The notes under the pieces were generated by a model. The model was given only the letters and a program-made list of their open reading frames with translations. It ran no database searches and was not told the DNA's origin. DNA of 64,000 nt from Sphaerisporangium cinnabarinum. Lineage in GTDB: Bacteria; Actinomycetota; Actinomycetes; Actinomycetales; Cellulomonadaceae. Of the stretch, positions 1 through 8,275 are shown piece by piece. Numbering within the stretch: position 1 is the first letter of the stretch; every line of letters starts with the position of its first letter. Both the position numbers and the translations under genes were made by a program. The stretch spans positions 1-64,000 of the forward strand of contig QAPD01000026.1 of assembly GCA_003052455.1 (NCBI GenBank). The letters run 5' to 3'.

Positions 1-549
1 GGCGGGGGGCGTGGTGCCGGGGGTGCCCCAGCCGGGGTTGGCCGGCGCGGCGGGTCCGCGGACGCCGCCCGCGCCCTCGGGCATGCGGCCCAGGAGCTGG
101 CGTGCCTCGCCCGCGCGCTCGGGCGCGCAGAGGATGCCGTAGGACGAGGCGACGATCTGGCTCTGCGACGTGAAGTCGCGCTTGCCCTGCGTCAGCGCGT
201 ACGACAAGACCGAGAAGAGCAGGCCGAACCCGGCGCCGATCCCGACGGCGGTGAGCACGAACCCGCCCTGGCCGGAGAACATGAAGAGCAGCAGGCCGAC
301 GAAGAGGCCGAACCACGCGCCGGACGCGGCACCCGCGATCGCGACGCGACCGTAGGTGAGGCGGCCCGTCACGCGCTCGACCATCTTGAGGTCGGTGCCG
401 ACGATCGTCACGAGCTCGACCGCGAACTTGTTGTCCGAGAGGAAGTCGACCGCCTTCTGCGCCTCGAGGTAGGTCGCGTACGACGCCACCTCCTCGCCGC
501 GCGGCGGGGTGGGGACACGGGGGACGGCACCCGGGCGTGACATGCTCAT
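1..549 (-). CDS. General stress protein, YflT/GSP17M family (3' end outside window)
   Basis: The reverse strand reads from ATG at 549 (a second in-frame ATG at 543) into a protein starting MSMSRPGAV and running off the window edge, so the C terminus is missing. After a short N-terminal tail comes a YflT-like region (about residues 20-65, containing ATYLEAQKAVDFLSDNKF). Two hydrophobic segments rich in Gly, Phe and Leu follow at about 68-95 and 97-118, then a Pro/Gly-rich tail. This matches the heat-induced YflT/GSP17M family, whose biochemical role is unknown. It is likely a small membrane protein. It is divergent from the MgtE-like gene, with 155 bp between the starts. The family call rests on pattern memory only. 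Confidence 0.72.
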   Translation of the reverse strand, partial: MSMSRPGAVPRVPTPPRGEEVASYATYLEAQKAVDFLSDNKFAVELVTIVGTDLKMVERVTGRLTYGRVAIAGAASGAWFGLFVGLLLFMFSGQGGFVLTAVGIGAGFGLLFSVLSYALTQGKRDFTSQSQIVASSYGILCAPERAGEARQLLGRMPEGAGGVRGPAAPANPGWGTPGTTPPA

Positions 550-704
550 TCGCCCAGTCTGTCCTACCCGGGCGGAGCGCGCGAGGGCCGCTCCCCGGCC
601 CGACCGGCCGACGACGGCGGGGAGGCGGCCGGGAGACGGCTCGGGACGCCCGCCACCTGCCGGGACGGAGCGCGGCGACCGGGGCGCGTGCGTAGGCTGG
701 CGGC

Positions 705-2045
705 GTGAGTGCAGCCACCACCGTCTTCGTCGCGCGCCTGGCCGGGACCAGCGTGTTCGACCCCATCGGCGACCAGGTCGGGCGGGTGCGGGACGTCGTC
801 GTGCTCATCAGGCCGAAGGGGGCGCCGCGCGCGGTGGGCCTCGTGGTCGAGGTGCCCGGCCGGCGCCGCGTCTTCCTGCCCCTGACGCGCGTGACGAGCA
901 TCGACGCGGGCCAGGTCATCTCCACCGGGCTCGTCAACATGCGGCGGTTCGAGCAGCGCGCCATGGAGACCCTGGCCGTGAGCGAGCTCCTGGAGCGCAC
1001 GGTGCAGTTCGTCGACGGGTCGGGCTCGGCGACGGTCGAGGACCTCGCGATCGAGCGCCAGCGCACCGGCGACTGGCTCGTCACCAAGCTGTACGTGCGC
1101 CGGCAGGCGCAGCACAAGGGCACGCTCGGGCTGCGCCGGCGGGGCGACGCGCTCGTCGTCGACGTCGACGCCGTGACCGGGCTCGCCGGGAGCACGGAGG
1201 CGCAGGGCGCCGCGATGCTCCTCGCCGCCTACGACGACCTCAAGCCCGCCGACCTCGCCGACGTCATCCACGACCTCGGCGACACGCGCCGGCTCGAGGT
1301 CGCGGGCGCGCTCGACAACGAGCGGCTCGCCGACGTCCTGGAGGAGCTGCCCGAGGACGACCAGGTCGCGATCCTCTCGGGGCTCGACACCGACCGCGCC
1401 GCCGACGTCCTGGAGGCGATGCAGCCCGACGACGCGGCCGACCTCCTGCACGAGCTCCCCGAGGCCCAGGCCGCCCAGCTCCTCGAGCTCATGGAGCCCG
1501 ACGAGGCGCGCGACGTGCGCCGCCTCCTCTCCTACGCGGAGGACACCGCGGGCGGGCTCATGACGTCCGACCCGGTCGTGCTCGGCCCGGAGACCACCAT
1601 CGCGACCGCGCTCGCGCAGATCCGCCGCAAGGACCTCGCGCCCGCGCTCGCGTCGATGGTGTTCGTCGCGCGCCCGCCGCTCGAGACGCCCACGGGCCGG
1701 TTCCTCGGCGTCGCGCACTTCCAGCGCCTGCTGCGCGAACCCCCGCACGCGGCCGTCGGCTCGGTGCTCGACTCCGACGTCGAGGGCGTCACGCCCGACG
1801 CGCCGCTCGGGCGCGTGACCCGCATCCTCGCGACCTACGACCTGCTGTGCGTGCCCGTGCTCGACGCGGAGAAACGCCTGCTCGGCGCGATCAGCGTGGA
1901 CGACGTGCTCGACCACATGCTGCCCGACGACTGGCGCGAGACCGACGACGAGGACACCGAGGCCGCGCGCCGTGCCGTCGCGAGCGGGCGCGCGCGCACC
2001 GCCGTGCCCGGCCGGCCGGGCACCGCGGGGGTGGCCCGTGGCTGA
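705..2045 (+). CDS. MgtE N-terminal/CBS domain protein without the channel domain
   Basis: This 446-residue soluble protein has PRC-barrel-like segments in about residues 1-150. An MgtE N-terminal superhelical domain follows at about 165-275 (repeats such as DDQVAILSGLDTDRAADVLEAM), then a CBS pair at about 280-425. True MgtE continues into five transmembrane helices, and none are present here. It therefore resembles a cytosolic Mg2+/nucleotide sensor cut free of its channel, a form common in actinobacteria. The GTG start lies exactly 6 nt after TAGGCT (693-698) with no Shine-Dalgarno, suggesting a leaderless message. The stop overlaps the next gene, DUF1003, which supplies two membrane helices and may be its partner (inference). 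Confidence 0.85.
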   Translation: MSAATTVFVARLAGTSVFDPIGDQVGRVRDVVVLIRPKGAPRAVGLVVEVPGRRRVFLPLTRVTSIDAGQVISTGLVNMRRFEQRAMETLAVSELLERTVQFVDGSGSATVEDLAIERQRTGDWLVTKLYVRRQAQHKGTLGLRRRGDALVVDVDAVTGLAGSTEAQGAAMLLAAYDDLKPADLADVIHDLGDTRRLEVAGALDNERLADVLEELPEDDQVAILSGLDTDRAADVLEAMQPDDAADLLHELPEAQAAQLLELMEPDEARDVRRLLSYAEDTAGGLMTSDPVVLGPETTIATALAQIRRKDLAPALASMVFVARPPLETPTGRFLGVAHFQRLLREPPHAAVGSVLDSDVEGVTPDAPLGRVTRILATYDLLCVPVLDAEKRLLGAISVDDVLDHMLPDDWRETDDEDTEAARRAVASGRARTAVPGRPGTAGVARG

Positions 2046-2547
2046 CCGCCTCGACACGCCGAAGACCGCGCGCCGCAGCTTCTTCCCGCGCGTCAAGGTC
2101 GACCAGGACGCCGTCGGCCGCTCGACCGAGGGCATCGCACGCTTCCTCGGCACGCCGCGGTTCCTCGTCTACCTCACCGTGTTCTGCGCGCTGTGGATCG
2201 CGTGGAACTCGTGGGGCCCGGAGGGGTTGCGGTTCGACTCCGCCGAGTTCGGGTTCACCGCGCTCACGCTCATGCTCTCGCTCCAGGCGTCGTACGCCGC
2301 GCCGCTCATCCTGCTCGCCCAGAACCGGCAGGACGACCGCGACCGCGTCACCGCGGAGCAGGACCGCCAGCGCGCGGAGCGCAACCTCGCGGACACCGAG
2401 TACCTCGCGCGCGAGATGGCCGCGCTGCGCATCGCGCTGAGCGAGGTCGCCACGCGCGACTTCGTGCGGTCCGAGATCCGCAACCTGCTCGAGGAGCTGG
2501 AGGAGAAGGCGGCCCGTCAGCCCGACGACGAGGTCGCCGACCGCTGA
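2038..2547 (+). CDS. DUF1003 family membrane protein
   Basis: This is a 169-residue protein starting at GTG 2038 (VADRLDTPK), inside the end of the MgtE-like gene. The 8-bp overlap implies translational coupling. It carries two transmembrane segments at about residues 43-62 and 75-98, with the family pattern of Trp-Ile-x-Trp-Asn in the first and an Ala-Gln-Asn-Arg-Gln end in the second. A charged, probably coiled-coil C terminus follows (about 105-160). DUF1003 has no settled function. The fused reading with the upstream soluble MgtE/CBS protein suggests the two act together at the membrane. An upstream start at 1972 would add an Arg/Pro-rich tail that is a shadow of the preceding gene, so I reject it. 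Confidence 0.85.
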   Translation: MADRLDTPKTARRSFFPRVKVDQDAVGRSTEGIARFLGTPRFLVYLTVFCALWIAWNSWGPEGLRFDSAEFGFTALTLMLSLQASYAAPLILLAQNRQDDRDRVTAEQDRQRAERNLADTEYLAREMAALRIALSEVATRDFVRSEIRNLLEELEEKAARQPDDEVADR

Positions 2548-2557
2548 CCCCGAGGCG

Positions 2558-3355
2558 CTACTGCGTGCCCTCCGCCGCGACCCGGCGCAGGCGCGCAGCG
2601 AGGGCGGGGTCGCCCGTGACGGCGAGCCCGTCCGCCGGGCCACGGCCCCAGAGCCACAGGTCGAGCGCCCAGGCCGGGCCGGAGACCTGCGTCGTCGTCG
2701 AGCCGGGCAGGTCGACGAGCTGAGCGACGTCGAGGTCGTACGCCGTCCCCGACTCCGGACCGGTCCCCGTGAAGCGCCCGAACGCGAGCTCCCAGCTCCG
2801 CGGGCGCTCCCCCGGGCCGTCGACGACGACCGACACCGTCGCGCCGTCGGGCGTGAAGACGCCCCAGCCGGGCACCCCGTCGACCATGACGGACAGCACC
2901 TCGTCGACCCCGTCCGCCGCGACGTCCGGGTCGGCGGGCGTGACGTCGCGCCCGGCCGTGAGCTCGGCGTCGGCGCGGTGGACGAGCGCCTCGTGGGCCT
3001 GGCGCCGCAGGACCCAGCCGACGTGGCGGCCCTCCTCGTGCCACGACCAGCAGGGCTCGTCGGGGTCACGACCGGTGAGGCCCGCGACGAGCCGGCTCGT
3101 CGAGCGCTGGAGCAGCGCGGGCAGCTCGGCGTCGGAGGACGGCCGGGCCAGCGGCTCGACCTCGTCGCCGTCGGTCCCCTCCCCGGGGGCCGGGCCGACG
3201 ACGCGCGCCCAGAAGTCCTGCACCTCGGCGAGGTGGTAGAGCAGGTCGGCGCCCGTCCACTCGGGGCACGCGGGGACGCGCGCGTCGGGCGGGGCGCTGC
3301 GCACGGCATCGCCGAACAGCTCGCTGTCCCGCGCGAGGGAGGCCAGGGCGTCCAT
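2558..3355 (-). CDS. Maleylpyruvate isomerase family mycothiol-dependent enzyme
   Basis: This 265-residue protein has the DinB-like N-terminal helical bundle of the mycothiol-dependent maleylpyruvate isomerase family (TIGR03083). His41 sits in LLYHLAEVQDFW, and a later HEALVHRADAE motif (near residue 140) supplies the other metal ligands. The C-terminal part is the variable family domain. Members use mycothiol, the actinobacterial thiol, for isomerisation or conjugation; the substrate here is unknown. The gene converges on DUF1003. Its ATG is 6 nt downstream of TACCGT on the reverse strand (3367-3362), so it is probably leaderless and divergent from the Mrp gene. Confidence 0.82.
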   Translation of the reverse strand: MDALASLARDSELFGDAVRSAPPDARVPACPEWTGADLLYHLAEVQDFWARVVGPAPGEGTDGDEVEPLARPSSDAELPALLQRSTSRLVAGLTGRDPDEPCWSWHEEGRHVGWVLRRQAHEALVHRADAELTAGRDVTPADPDVAADGVDEVLSVMVDGVPGWGVFTPDGATVSVVVDGPGERPRSWELAFGRFTGTGPESGTAYDLDVAQLVDLPGSTTTQVSGPAWALDLWLWGRGPADGLAVTGDPALAARLRRVAAEGTQ

Positions 3356-3464
3356 CCGTGCACGGTAGCCCCGATCCGCGGCGCTCGTCGTGCGACGGGG
3401 CTCACGTCCGGCCCGGGACCTACGGCCCGGCCGACCGGGTGTCGGCCCCGCCTACGATGGGGGC

Positions 3465-4613
3465 ATGCCCGACCCCGCCGCAGACCTGCTCGAGCACGCC
3501 GTCCGGCAGGCCCTCACCACGGTCCTGGACCCGGAGATCCGCCGCCCCGTCACGGACCTCGGCATGATCCGCTCGGTCGACGTCGAGCCCGGAGCGCCGG
3601 GCGCCGTCGTGACGGTCGGCGTCGACCTCACGGTCGCCACGTGCCCGATGCGCGACACGCTCGCGCGCGACGTCGACACCGCGGTGCGCGCCGTCGACGG
3701 CGTGGCGGACGTCCGGGTCGACCTCGGCGTCATGAGCGCGGAGCAGCGGGCCGAGCTGCGCACGATGCTGCGCGGCGGCGTGGGCGAGCCCGAGATCCCC
3801 TTCGCCAAGCCGGGGTCGCTGACGAAGGTGTACGCGATCGCGTCGGGCAAGGGCGGGGTGGGCAAGTCGTCGGTCACGGCGAACCTCGCGGTCGCGCTCG
3901 CCGCGCAGGGCCTCGAGGTCGGCGTCGTCGACGCGGACATCTACGGGTTCTCGATCCCGCGCATGCTCGGCGTCGACCGGCAGCCCACGCGCGTCGACAA
4001 CATGCTCCTGCCGCCGATCGCGCACGGCGTGAAGGTCGTCTCGATCGGCATGTTCGTGCCCCCGGGCCAGCCCGTCGTGTGGCGGGGACCGATGCTGCAC
4101 CGCGCCCTCCAGCAGTTCCTCGCGGACGTGTTCTGGGGCGACCTCGACGTGCTGCTCCTCGACCTGCCGCCCGGCACGGGCGACATCGCCATCTCGGTCG
4201 CGCAGCTCCTGCCCGGCAGCGAGATCGTCGTCGTCACGACGCCGCAGGTCGCCGCCGCGGAGGTCGCGGAGCGGGCCGGGTCGGTCGCGACGCAGACCCA
4301 GCAGGGCGTCGTCGGCGTGGTCGAGAACATGTCGTGGCTCGAGCAGCCCGACGGGTCGCGCCTCGAGGTGTTCGGGGCGGGTGGCGGCGAGCGCGTCGCG
4401 GCGAACCTGTCGCGCGCGACGGGGACCACGGTCCCCCTCCTCGGCCAGGTGCCCCTCGACGTGTCGCTGCGCGAGGCGGGCGACGGCGGCACCCCGGTCG
4501 TGCTCTCCGAACCCGGCTCCCCCGCCGCGGCCGCGCTGCGCGACGTCGCGACCGGCCTCGCGCGCCGGCCGCGCGGGCTCGCGGGGCGGTCGCTCGGCGT
4601 CACGGTCGTCTGA
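3465..4613 (+). CDS. mrp: Mrp/NBP35-family iron-sulfur carrier P-loop ATPase
   Basis: This 382-residue protein has an N-terminal DUF59/MIP18 domain (about residues 5-85, with the Cys-Pro-Met motif) followed by a deviant Walker A P-loop, GKGGVGKSS, near residue 128. A switch motif DADIYGFSIP and Walker B LLLDLPPGTGD follow. Family members load or transfer Fe-S clusters. The usual CxxC before the FGxGGG motif is absent: the segment reads ENMSWLEQPDGSRLEVFG. I believe this loss is common in actinobacterial Mrp. The ATG at 3465 follows TACGAT (3453-3458) by 6 nt, so I prefer it over a start 25 codons upstream. MgtE-like, DUF1003 and mrp are also close together in mycobacteria. Confidence 0.9.
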   Translation: MPDPAADLLEHAVRQALTTVLDPEIRRPVTDLGMIRSVDVEPGAPGAVVTVGVDLTVATCPMRDTLARDVDTAVRAVDGVADVRVDLGVMSAEQRAELRTMLRGGVGEPEIPFAKPGSLTKVYAIASGKGGVGKSSVTANLAVALAAQGLEVGVVDADIYGFSIPRMLGVDRQPTRVDNMLLPPIAHGVKVVSIGMFVPPGQPVVWRGPMLHRALQQFLADVFWGDLDVLLLDLPPGTGDIAISVAQLLPGSEIVVVTTPQVAAAEVAERAGSVATQTQQGVVGVVENMSWLEQPDGSRLEVFGAGGGERVAANLSRATGTTVPLLGQVPLDVSLREAGDGGTPVVLSEPGSPAAAALRDVATGLARRPRGLAGRSLGVTVV

Positions 4614-5050
4614 CGCGACGGCCTCCGGACGTCGGCCGGTCTTTCACCGTCCTTTTCCTATCTTTTCCGCGCGCCACGGTATAGTCTCGCCCGCATCTCG
4701 TCCGGGGGGACGGCCGTCGGGCCGGTGAGGGGGATCGTGTCGTGGCATCGCCGCCGCTCCGCCCTGCCCTCGTCTCGCTCGCGATCCCCCTGACCTGCGA
4801 CGCCGCCCCCGCCACCCGCGCAGAGCGCTGCTGTCCGGCGGGTGCGCACGCCCGTCCCACGTGGTCACGTCGACGTGACCGGCCGGTGACCCACCGGTGA
4901 CGAAGCCGCGACAGAACTCCTCCCCAGGGATGACGACGCCGTCCGTGTCCCCGCCCTAGCCTCGGGCCGGGCCGTCGTCGGCCCCACCAGCAGCGTCCGC
5001 TCGTCGTCCCGCCACCGTCGTCCCGCCACCGTCGTCCCAGGAGCCCGCAC
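4614..5050. other. 437-bp intergenic region upstream of the MacAB-type operon
   Basis: No convincing gene is seen here. It holds a TATAGT hexamer (4680-4685) that could be a -10 without a clear -35. There is a perfect 18-bp palindrome at 4863-4880, followed by a direct repeat of CCGGTGAC (within 4884-4902). TAGCCT at 4957-4962 is a plausible -10. A 14-bp tandem repeat (CGTCGTCCCGCCAC, 5002-5040, about 2.8 copies) lies just before the AGGAG ribosome binding site of the next gene. The layout suggests a long, regulated leader for the ABC operon. Confidence 0.5.
4863..4880. promoter_or_regulatory. Perfect 18-bp palindrome, putative operator
   Basis: GGTCACGTCGACGTGACC reads identically on both strands. 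It lies 171 bp upstream of the adaptor gene and about 80-90 bp upstream of a possible -10 (4957-4962). The position suits an activator or repressor of the export operon. The cognate protein is not encoded nearby. Confidence 0.45.
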
Positions 5051-6079
5051 GTGGGTATCACCCGCCGGATCATCTTCCCCGCCCTCCGCATCGTGATCTG
5101 GGCGGCGATCGCCGCCCTGCTCGCCGTGATCGCCTTCCGCTCGGCGCCCGAGCCACCGGTCGACCCGGCGTTCCCCACGGCGCAGATCGTCGAGCCGCGC
5201 GTCGCGGTGACCACCGGGGACGTCACGAACACCGTGGTGCTGACCGGCCAGGTCGTCGCCGACCCGGCAGCACCCCAGAAGGTCACGCAGCGCGGCGTCG
5301 TGACCGCGGTCCACGCCAAGCCCGGCGACGTCGTCGAGGCGGGCGCGCCCCTCCTCGAGGTCACCCTCGAGGAGCCTCGCGAGCCCCTGACCGAGGCCGA
5401 CCCCGAGACGGGCGAGGTCACGGTCACCGAGCGTCGGCCGAAGGTCACGCGAGAGACCGTCAAGGCCACCATCGGCGGGACGGTCGCCACGTTCACGGCG
5501 CTCAAGGACCAGGAGGTCGCCGTCGGCGAGGACTTCGCGACCGTCTCGCCCGGCACGCTCTCGGTCACGGGCAGCATGGTCGCCGAGCAGCAGTTCCGGC
5601 TCCTCCAGATCCCCGGCGAGGCGACCGTCACGGTCACCGGCGGCCCCGCGCCGTTCGTGTGCACGAACCTCCGCATGGGCGCCGCCGCCGCCCCCGCGGG
5701 CACGCCCGAGGAGGGCGCACCCGACCCGGCCGCCGGCGCGTCGTCCGCGAGCGTGACGTGCGCCGTCCCGGGCGACGTCACCGTCTTCGCCGGGCTCGCC
5801 GCCGAGCTGGAGATCACGGCGGGCTCCGTCGAGGGTGCCCTCGTGGTCCCCGTGACGGCGGTCCTCGGCCGCGTCGAGCAGGGCAAGGTGTGGGTCGTCG
5901 GCGCGGAGGGCGAGCCCGAGGAGCGCGCCGTGACGCTCGGTCTCACCGACGGGTCCGTCGTCCAGGTGACCGAGGGCCTCGCCGAGGGCGACGAGGTCCT
6001 CGAGTTCGTGCCGGGCCAGGACGTCATGCCGGTCATGGACGACATGATGGTCACGGACGACAGCGAGGCCTCGTACTGA
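5051..6079 (+). CDS. MacA/HlyD-like membrane fusion (adaptor) protein of an ABC exporter
   Basis: This 342-residue protein starts at GTG 5051 with AGGAG seven bases upstream. One N-terminal membrane anchor (about residues 8-30) is followed by a split biotinyl-lipoyl-like domain (about 50-150; GVVTAVHAKPGDVVEAGAPLLEV is the classic half) and beta-barrel parts to the end. In Gram-negatives such proteins bridge MacB to TolC; in actinobacteria the homolog sits outside the membrane. An Ala/Pro/Gly-rich stretch flanked by Cys (VCTNL and VTCAV, about residues 200-240) may form a disulfide-closed loop. The stop overlaps the ATG of the ATPase gene (TGATG), so the three genes form an operon. Confidence 0.82.
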   Translation: MGITRRIIFPALRIVIWAAIAALLAVIAFRSAPEPPVDPAFPTAQIVEPRVAVTTGDVTNTVVLTGQVVADPAAPQKVTQRGVVTAVHAKPGDVVEAGAPLLEVTLEEPREPLTEADPETGEVTVTERRPKVTRETVKATIGGTVATFTALKDQEVAVGEDFATVSPGTLSVTGSMVAEQQFRLLQIPGEATVTVTGGPAPFVCTNLRMGAAAAPAGTPEEGAPDPAAGASSASVTCAVPGDVTVFAGLAAELEITAGSVEGALVVPVTAVLGRVEQGKVWVVGAEGEPEERAVTLGLTDGSVVQVTEGLAEGDEVLEFVPGQDVMPVMDDMMVTDDSEASY

Positions 6080-6975
6080 TGAGCCTCCTGGAGCTCAGCG
6101 GGGTCACCCGCTCGGTGCTGCTCCCCGACGACCGCGAGCTCGAGATCCTGCGCGGCATCGACCTCACGGTCGGCGCGGGCGAGCACGTCTCGATCGTCGG
6201 GCGCTCGGGGACGGGCAAGTCGACCCTGCTCAACATCCTCGGTCTCCTCGACAGCCCGACGAGCGGGGACTACCTGCTCGACGGCGTCCCGATCGGCCGG
6301 CTCTCCGGCCGCGCCCGGGCGCGACGCCGCGGCACGGACTTCGGGTTCGTGTTCCAGCAGTTCAACCTGCTGCAGGGTCGTACCGCGCTCGAGAACGTCG
6401 TCGCCCCGCTGCTGTACGCGCGCGGGCGCCAGTTCTGGCAGCGGCGCACGCTGGCCGCCCAGATGCTCGAGCGGGTGGGCCTCGGCGACCGCCTCGACAC
6501 CCGCCCCGAGAAGCTCTCGGGCGGCGAGCAGCAGCGCGTCGCGATCGCCCGGGCCCTCGTGCGCGTCCCGCGTGTCATCCTCGCGGACGAGCCCACGGGG
6601 GCGCTCGACGTCGACACGGGCAGCGAGGTCATGGACCTGCTCGACACCATCGCCCGCGAGAACGGGTCCGCGCTCATCGCGATCACGCACGACCTCGCCG
6701 TCGCCTCCCGCGCGGGCCGACAGTTCCGGCTCGCCGACGGCGTGCTCGCCCCGATCGCCATCAGCGCGCGCAGCGCCGGGTCGCTCGGGGCGCTCGGCGC
6801 GCCGTCGAGCACCGACGACGGGTCCGGGAGCGACCCCGGGACGAGCCACGACCACCAGGCCGAGCACGTGGCCCGGCCGCTCGTCGGGGCAGCTCCCGCG
6901 CTCTCCGCCCGCACGACCGCCGCCACCGCGGCCGGTACCACGGACACCGCGCGCGACGCGGGAGCCACGGCATGA
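6079..6975 (+). CDS. MacB-type ABC transporter ATP-binding protein
   Basis: This 298-residue cytoplasmic ATPase has Walker A GRSGTGKST (near residue 42), a Q-loop in FVFQQFNLL, an LSGGEQQRV signature and Walker B VILADEPTGALD, then the His switch in AITHDLA. These are hallmarks of the LolD/MacB ATPase group. The last 70 residues are Ala/Thr/Ser/Gly-rich and likely disordered. The ATG overlaps the adaptor stop by one base and the stop region overlaps the permease start by 4 bp, implying coupled translation. The substrate is unknown; such systems export antibiotics, peptides or lipids. Confidence 0.88.
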   Translation: MSLLELSGVTRSVLLPDDRELEILRGIDLTVGAGEHVSIVGRSGTGKSTLLNILGLLDSPTSGDYLLDGVPIGRLSGRARARRRGTDFGFVFQQFNLLQGRTALENVVAPLLYARGRQFWQRRTLAAQMLERVGLGDRLDTRPEKLSGGEQQRVAIARALVRVPRVILADEPTGALDVDTGSEVMDLLDTIARENGSALIAITHDLAVASRAGRQFRLADGVLAPIAISARSAGSLGALGAPSSTDDGSGSDPGTSHDHQAEHVARPLVGAAPALSARTTAATAAGTTDTARDAGATA

Positions 6976-8183
6976 CCGGCGTCGTCGGCGCCCTCCTCGA
7001 GGCGTGGGACGAGCTGCGGGTCCACAAGGTGCGGGTGCTGCTCGCGCTCGTCGGCGTCGCCGTCGCGGTCTGCGCGATCACCACGATCTCGGCCGCCGGG
7101 GAGATGCTGCGCCAGGTCTCGGCCGAGCAGAACGAACGCTGGGGCGGTCGCCCCGCGACGCTCCAGGTCTCGGCGTGGCCCACGGGCGACGGCGGGAGCG
7201 TCATGCCCACGTCGGAGGAGTACGAGCAGGTGTTCGACGAGATCGTCGACCGCTACGGCATCGGCTACTCCTCGATGCTGCGCGACGCGCCCGCACCGGT
7301 GCGGTTCCCCGGCGGCACGCGCGAGATCACCACGACGGGGGTGGAGCCCGACTGGGCCACGATGCACCGCTTCCAGGTGACGTCGGGTCGCTGGTTCACG
7401 GAGGCGGACGCGGACCGTCTCGCGCCCGCGCTCGTCGTCAACCAGGCGTTCCTCGACGCGCTCGGCGGAACGACCGTGGCCGAGCACCCGACGGTGACGA
7501 TCGGCGGGGACAACCCGGTCGTCGCGACCGTGGTCGGGGCCTTCCCGGACGACTGGCCGGACATGGACCCGGTCGCGTACGCGCTGGTCGACGCCCAGTC
7601 GACGTGGGTCACGCCCGAGTCGATGGAGATGATGGGGCCGCCCCGGCTCGAGCTGTGGGTGCCCGACGACCTGTCGGACGCGCTCGTCGAGACGGTGCGC
7701 CGCGACGTGGCGGGCGCGCTCGAGGGCGTCCAGGCCGACGTCTACCGGTCCGACTCGCCGTCGGCGTCGGTCGTCGACGGTGCGATCCGGTGGGTCGTGC
7801 TCGGCGTGAGCGCGATCGCGCTGCTGCTCGGCGGGCTCGGCCTCGTGAACATCGCCCTCGTCACGGTGCGGTACCGGATCCGCGAGATCGGGATCCGCCG
7901 CAGCTTCGGCGCGAGCTCGGGGCGAGTCTTCTTCTCCGTGATGATGGAGAGCGTCGTCGCGACGACCGTCGCGGGCGTGCTGGGCGTGACGGTCGCGATC
8001 GTCGTGCTGCACAACGTCCCGCTCGACGTGCTCATGGGCTCGGCCGTCCAGGACGCACCCGGCTTCCCGTTCTCCGCCGCGGTGACCGGGATGCTCGCGG
8101 CCATCGGGATCGGGGCGCTGGCGGGGCTCCTTCCCGCGCTCGTCGCCGTGCGCGTCAAGGTGATCGACGCGATCCGGTACTGA
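6972..8183 (+). CDS. MacB/FtsX-type ABC transporter permease
   Basis: This 403-residue protein starts MTGVVGALLEAWDEL and has one N-terminal helix (about residues 19-42). A large extracytoplasmic MacB_PCD-like domain (about 45-260) follows, then three C-terminal helices (about 270-400) typical of the FtsX fold. The motif IREIGIRRSFGAS after the second helix is characteristic of this family. It completes the adaptor-ATPase-permease operon. A strong hairpin follows at 8186-8217. Confidence 0.87.
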   Translation: MTGVVGALLEAWDELRVHKVRVLLALVGVAVAVCAITTISAAGEMLRQVSAEQNERWGGRPATLQVSAWPTGDGGSVMPTSEEYEQVFDEIVDRYGIGYSSMLRDAPAPVRFPGGTREITTTGVEPDWATMHRFQVTSGRWFTEADADRLAPALVVNQAFLDALGGTTVAEHPTVTIGGDNPVVATVVGAFPDDWPDMDPVAYALVDAQSTWVTPESMEMMGPPRLELWVPDDLSDALVETVRRDVAGALEGVQADVYRSDSPSASVVDGAIRWVVLGVSAIALLLGGLGLVNIALVTVRYRIREIGIRRSFGASSGRVFFSVMMESVVATTVAGVLGVTVAIVVLHNVPLDVLMGSAVQDAPGFPFSAAVTGMLAAIGIGALAGLLPALVAVRVKVIDAIRY

Positions 8184-8185
8184 CC

Positions 8186-8217
8186 CGCTCGGCCCGGCCT
8201 CGTCGCCGGGCCGAGCG
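8186..8217 (+). terminator. Hairpin terminator after the MacAB-type operon
   Basis: A 13-bp GC-only stem (CGCTCGGCCCGGC pairing with GCCGGGCCGAGCG) begins 2 bp after the permease stop. No T-run follows, which is usual for terminators in this GC-rich DNA. Confidence 0.65.
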
Positions 8218-8269
8218 ATGTTGGTTCCTGTTCGGTCATGTTGGATTTCTCGGCGATGTGGACAATACT
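8218..8269 (+). promoter_or_regulatory. Promoter and ATGTTGG direct repeats of the DeoR-gal operon
   Basis: ATGTTGG occurs at 8218-8224 and 8238-8244, exactly 20 bp apart (two helical turns), with a weaker copy ATGTGG at 8256-8261. DeoR-family proteins often bind direct repeats. TTGGAT (8241-8246) and AATACT (8264-8269) with a 17-bp spacer form a plausible promoter. The -10 ends 6 nt before the DeoR ATG, so transcription would start at or next to the start codon. Confidence 0.5.
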
Positions 8270-8275
8270 GTCGGC

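Noticed and set aside
4644-4868. Small minus-strand frame in the 437-bp region as a gene
   Set aside because: Arg/Pro/Gly-rich translation, no ribosome binding site, and lower coding character than neighbours.
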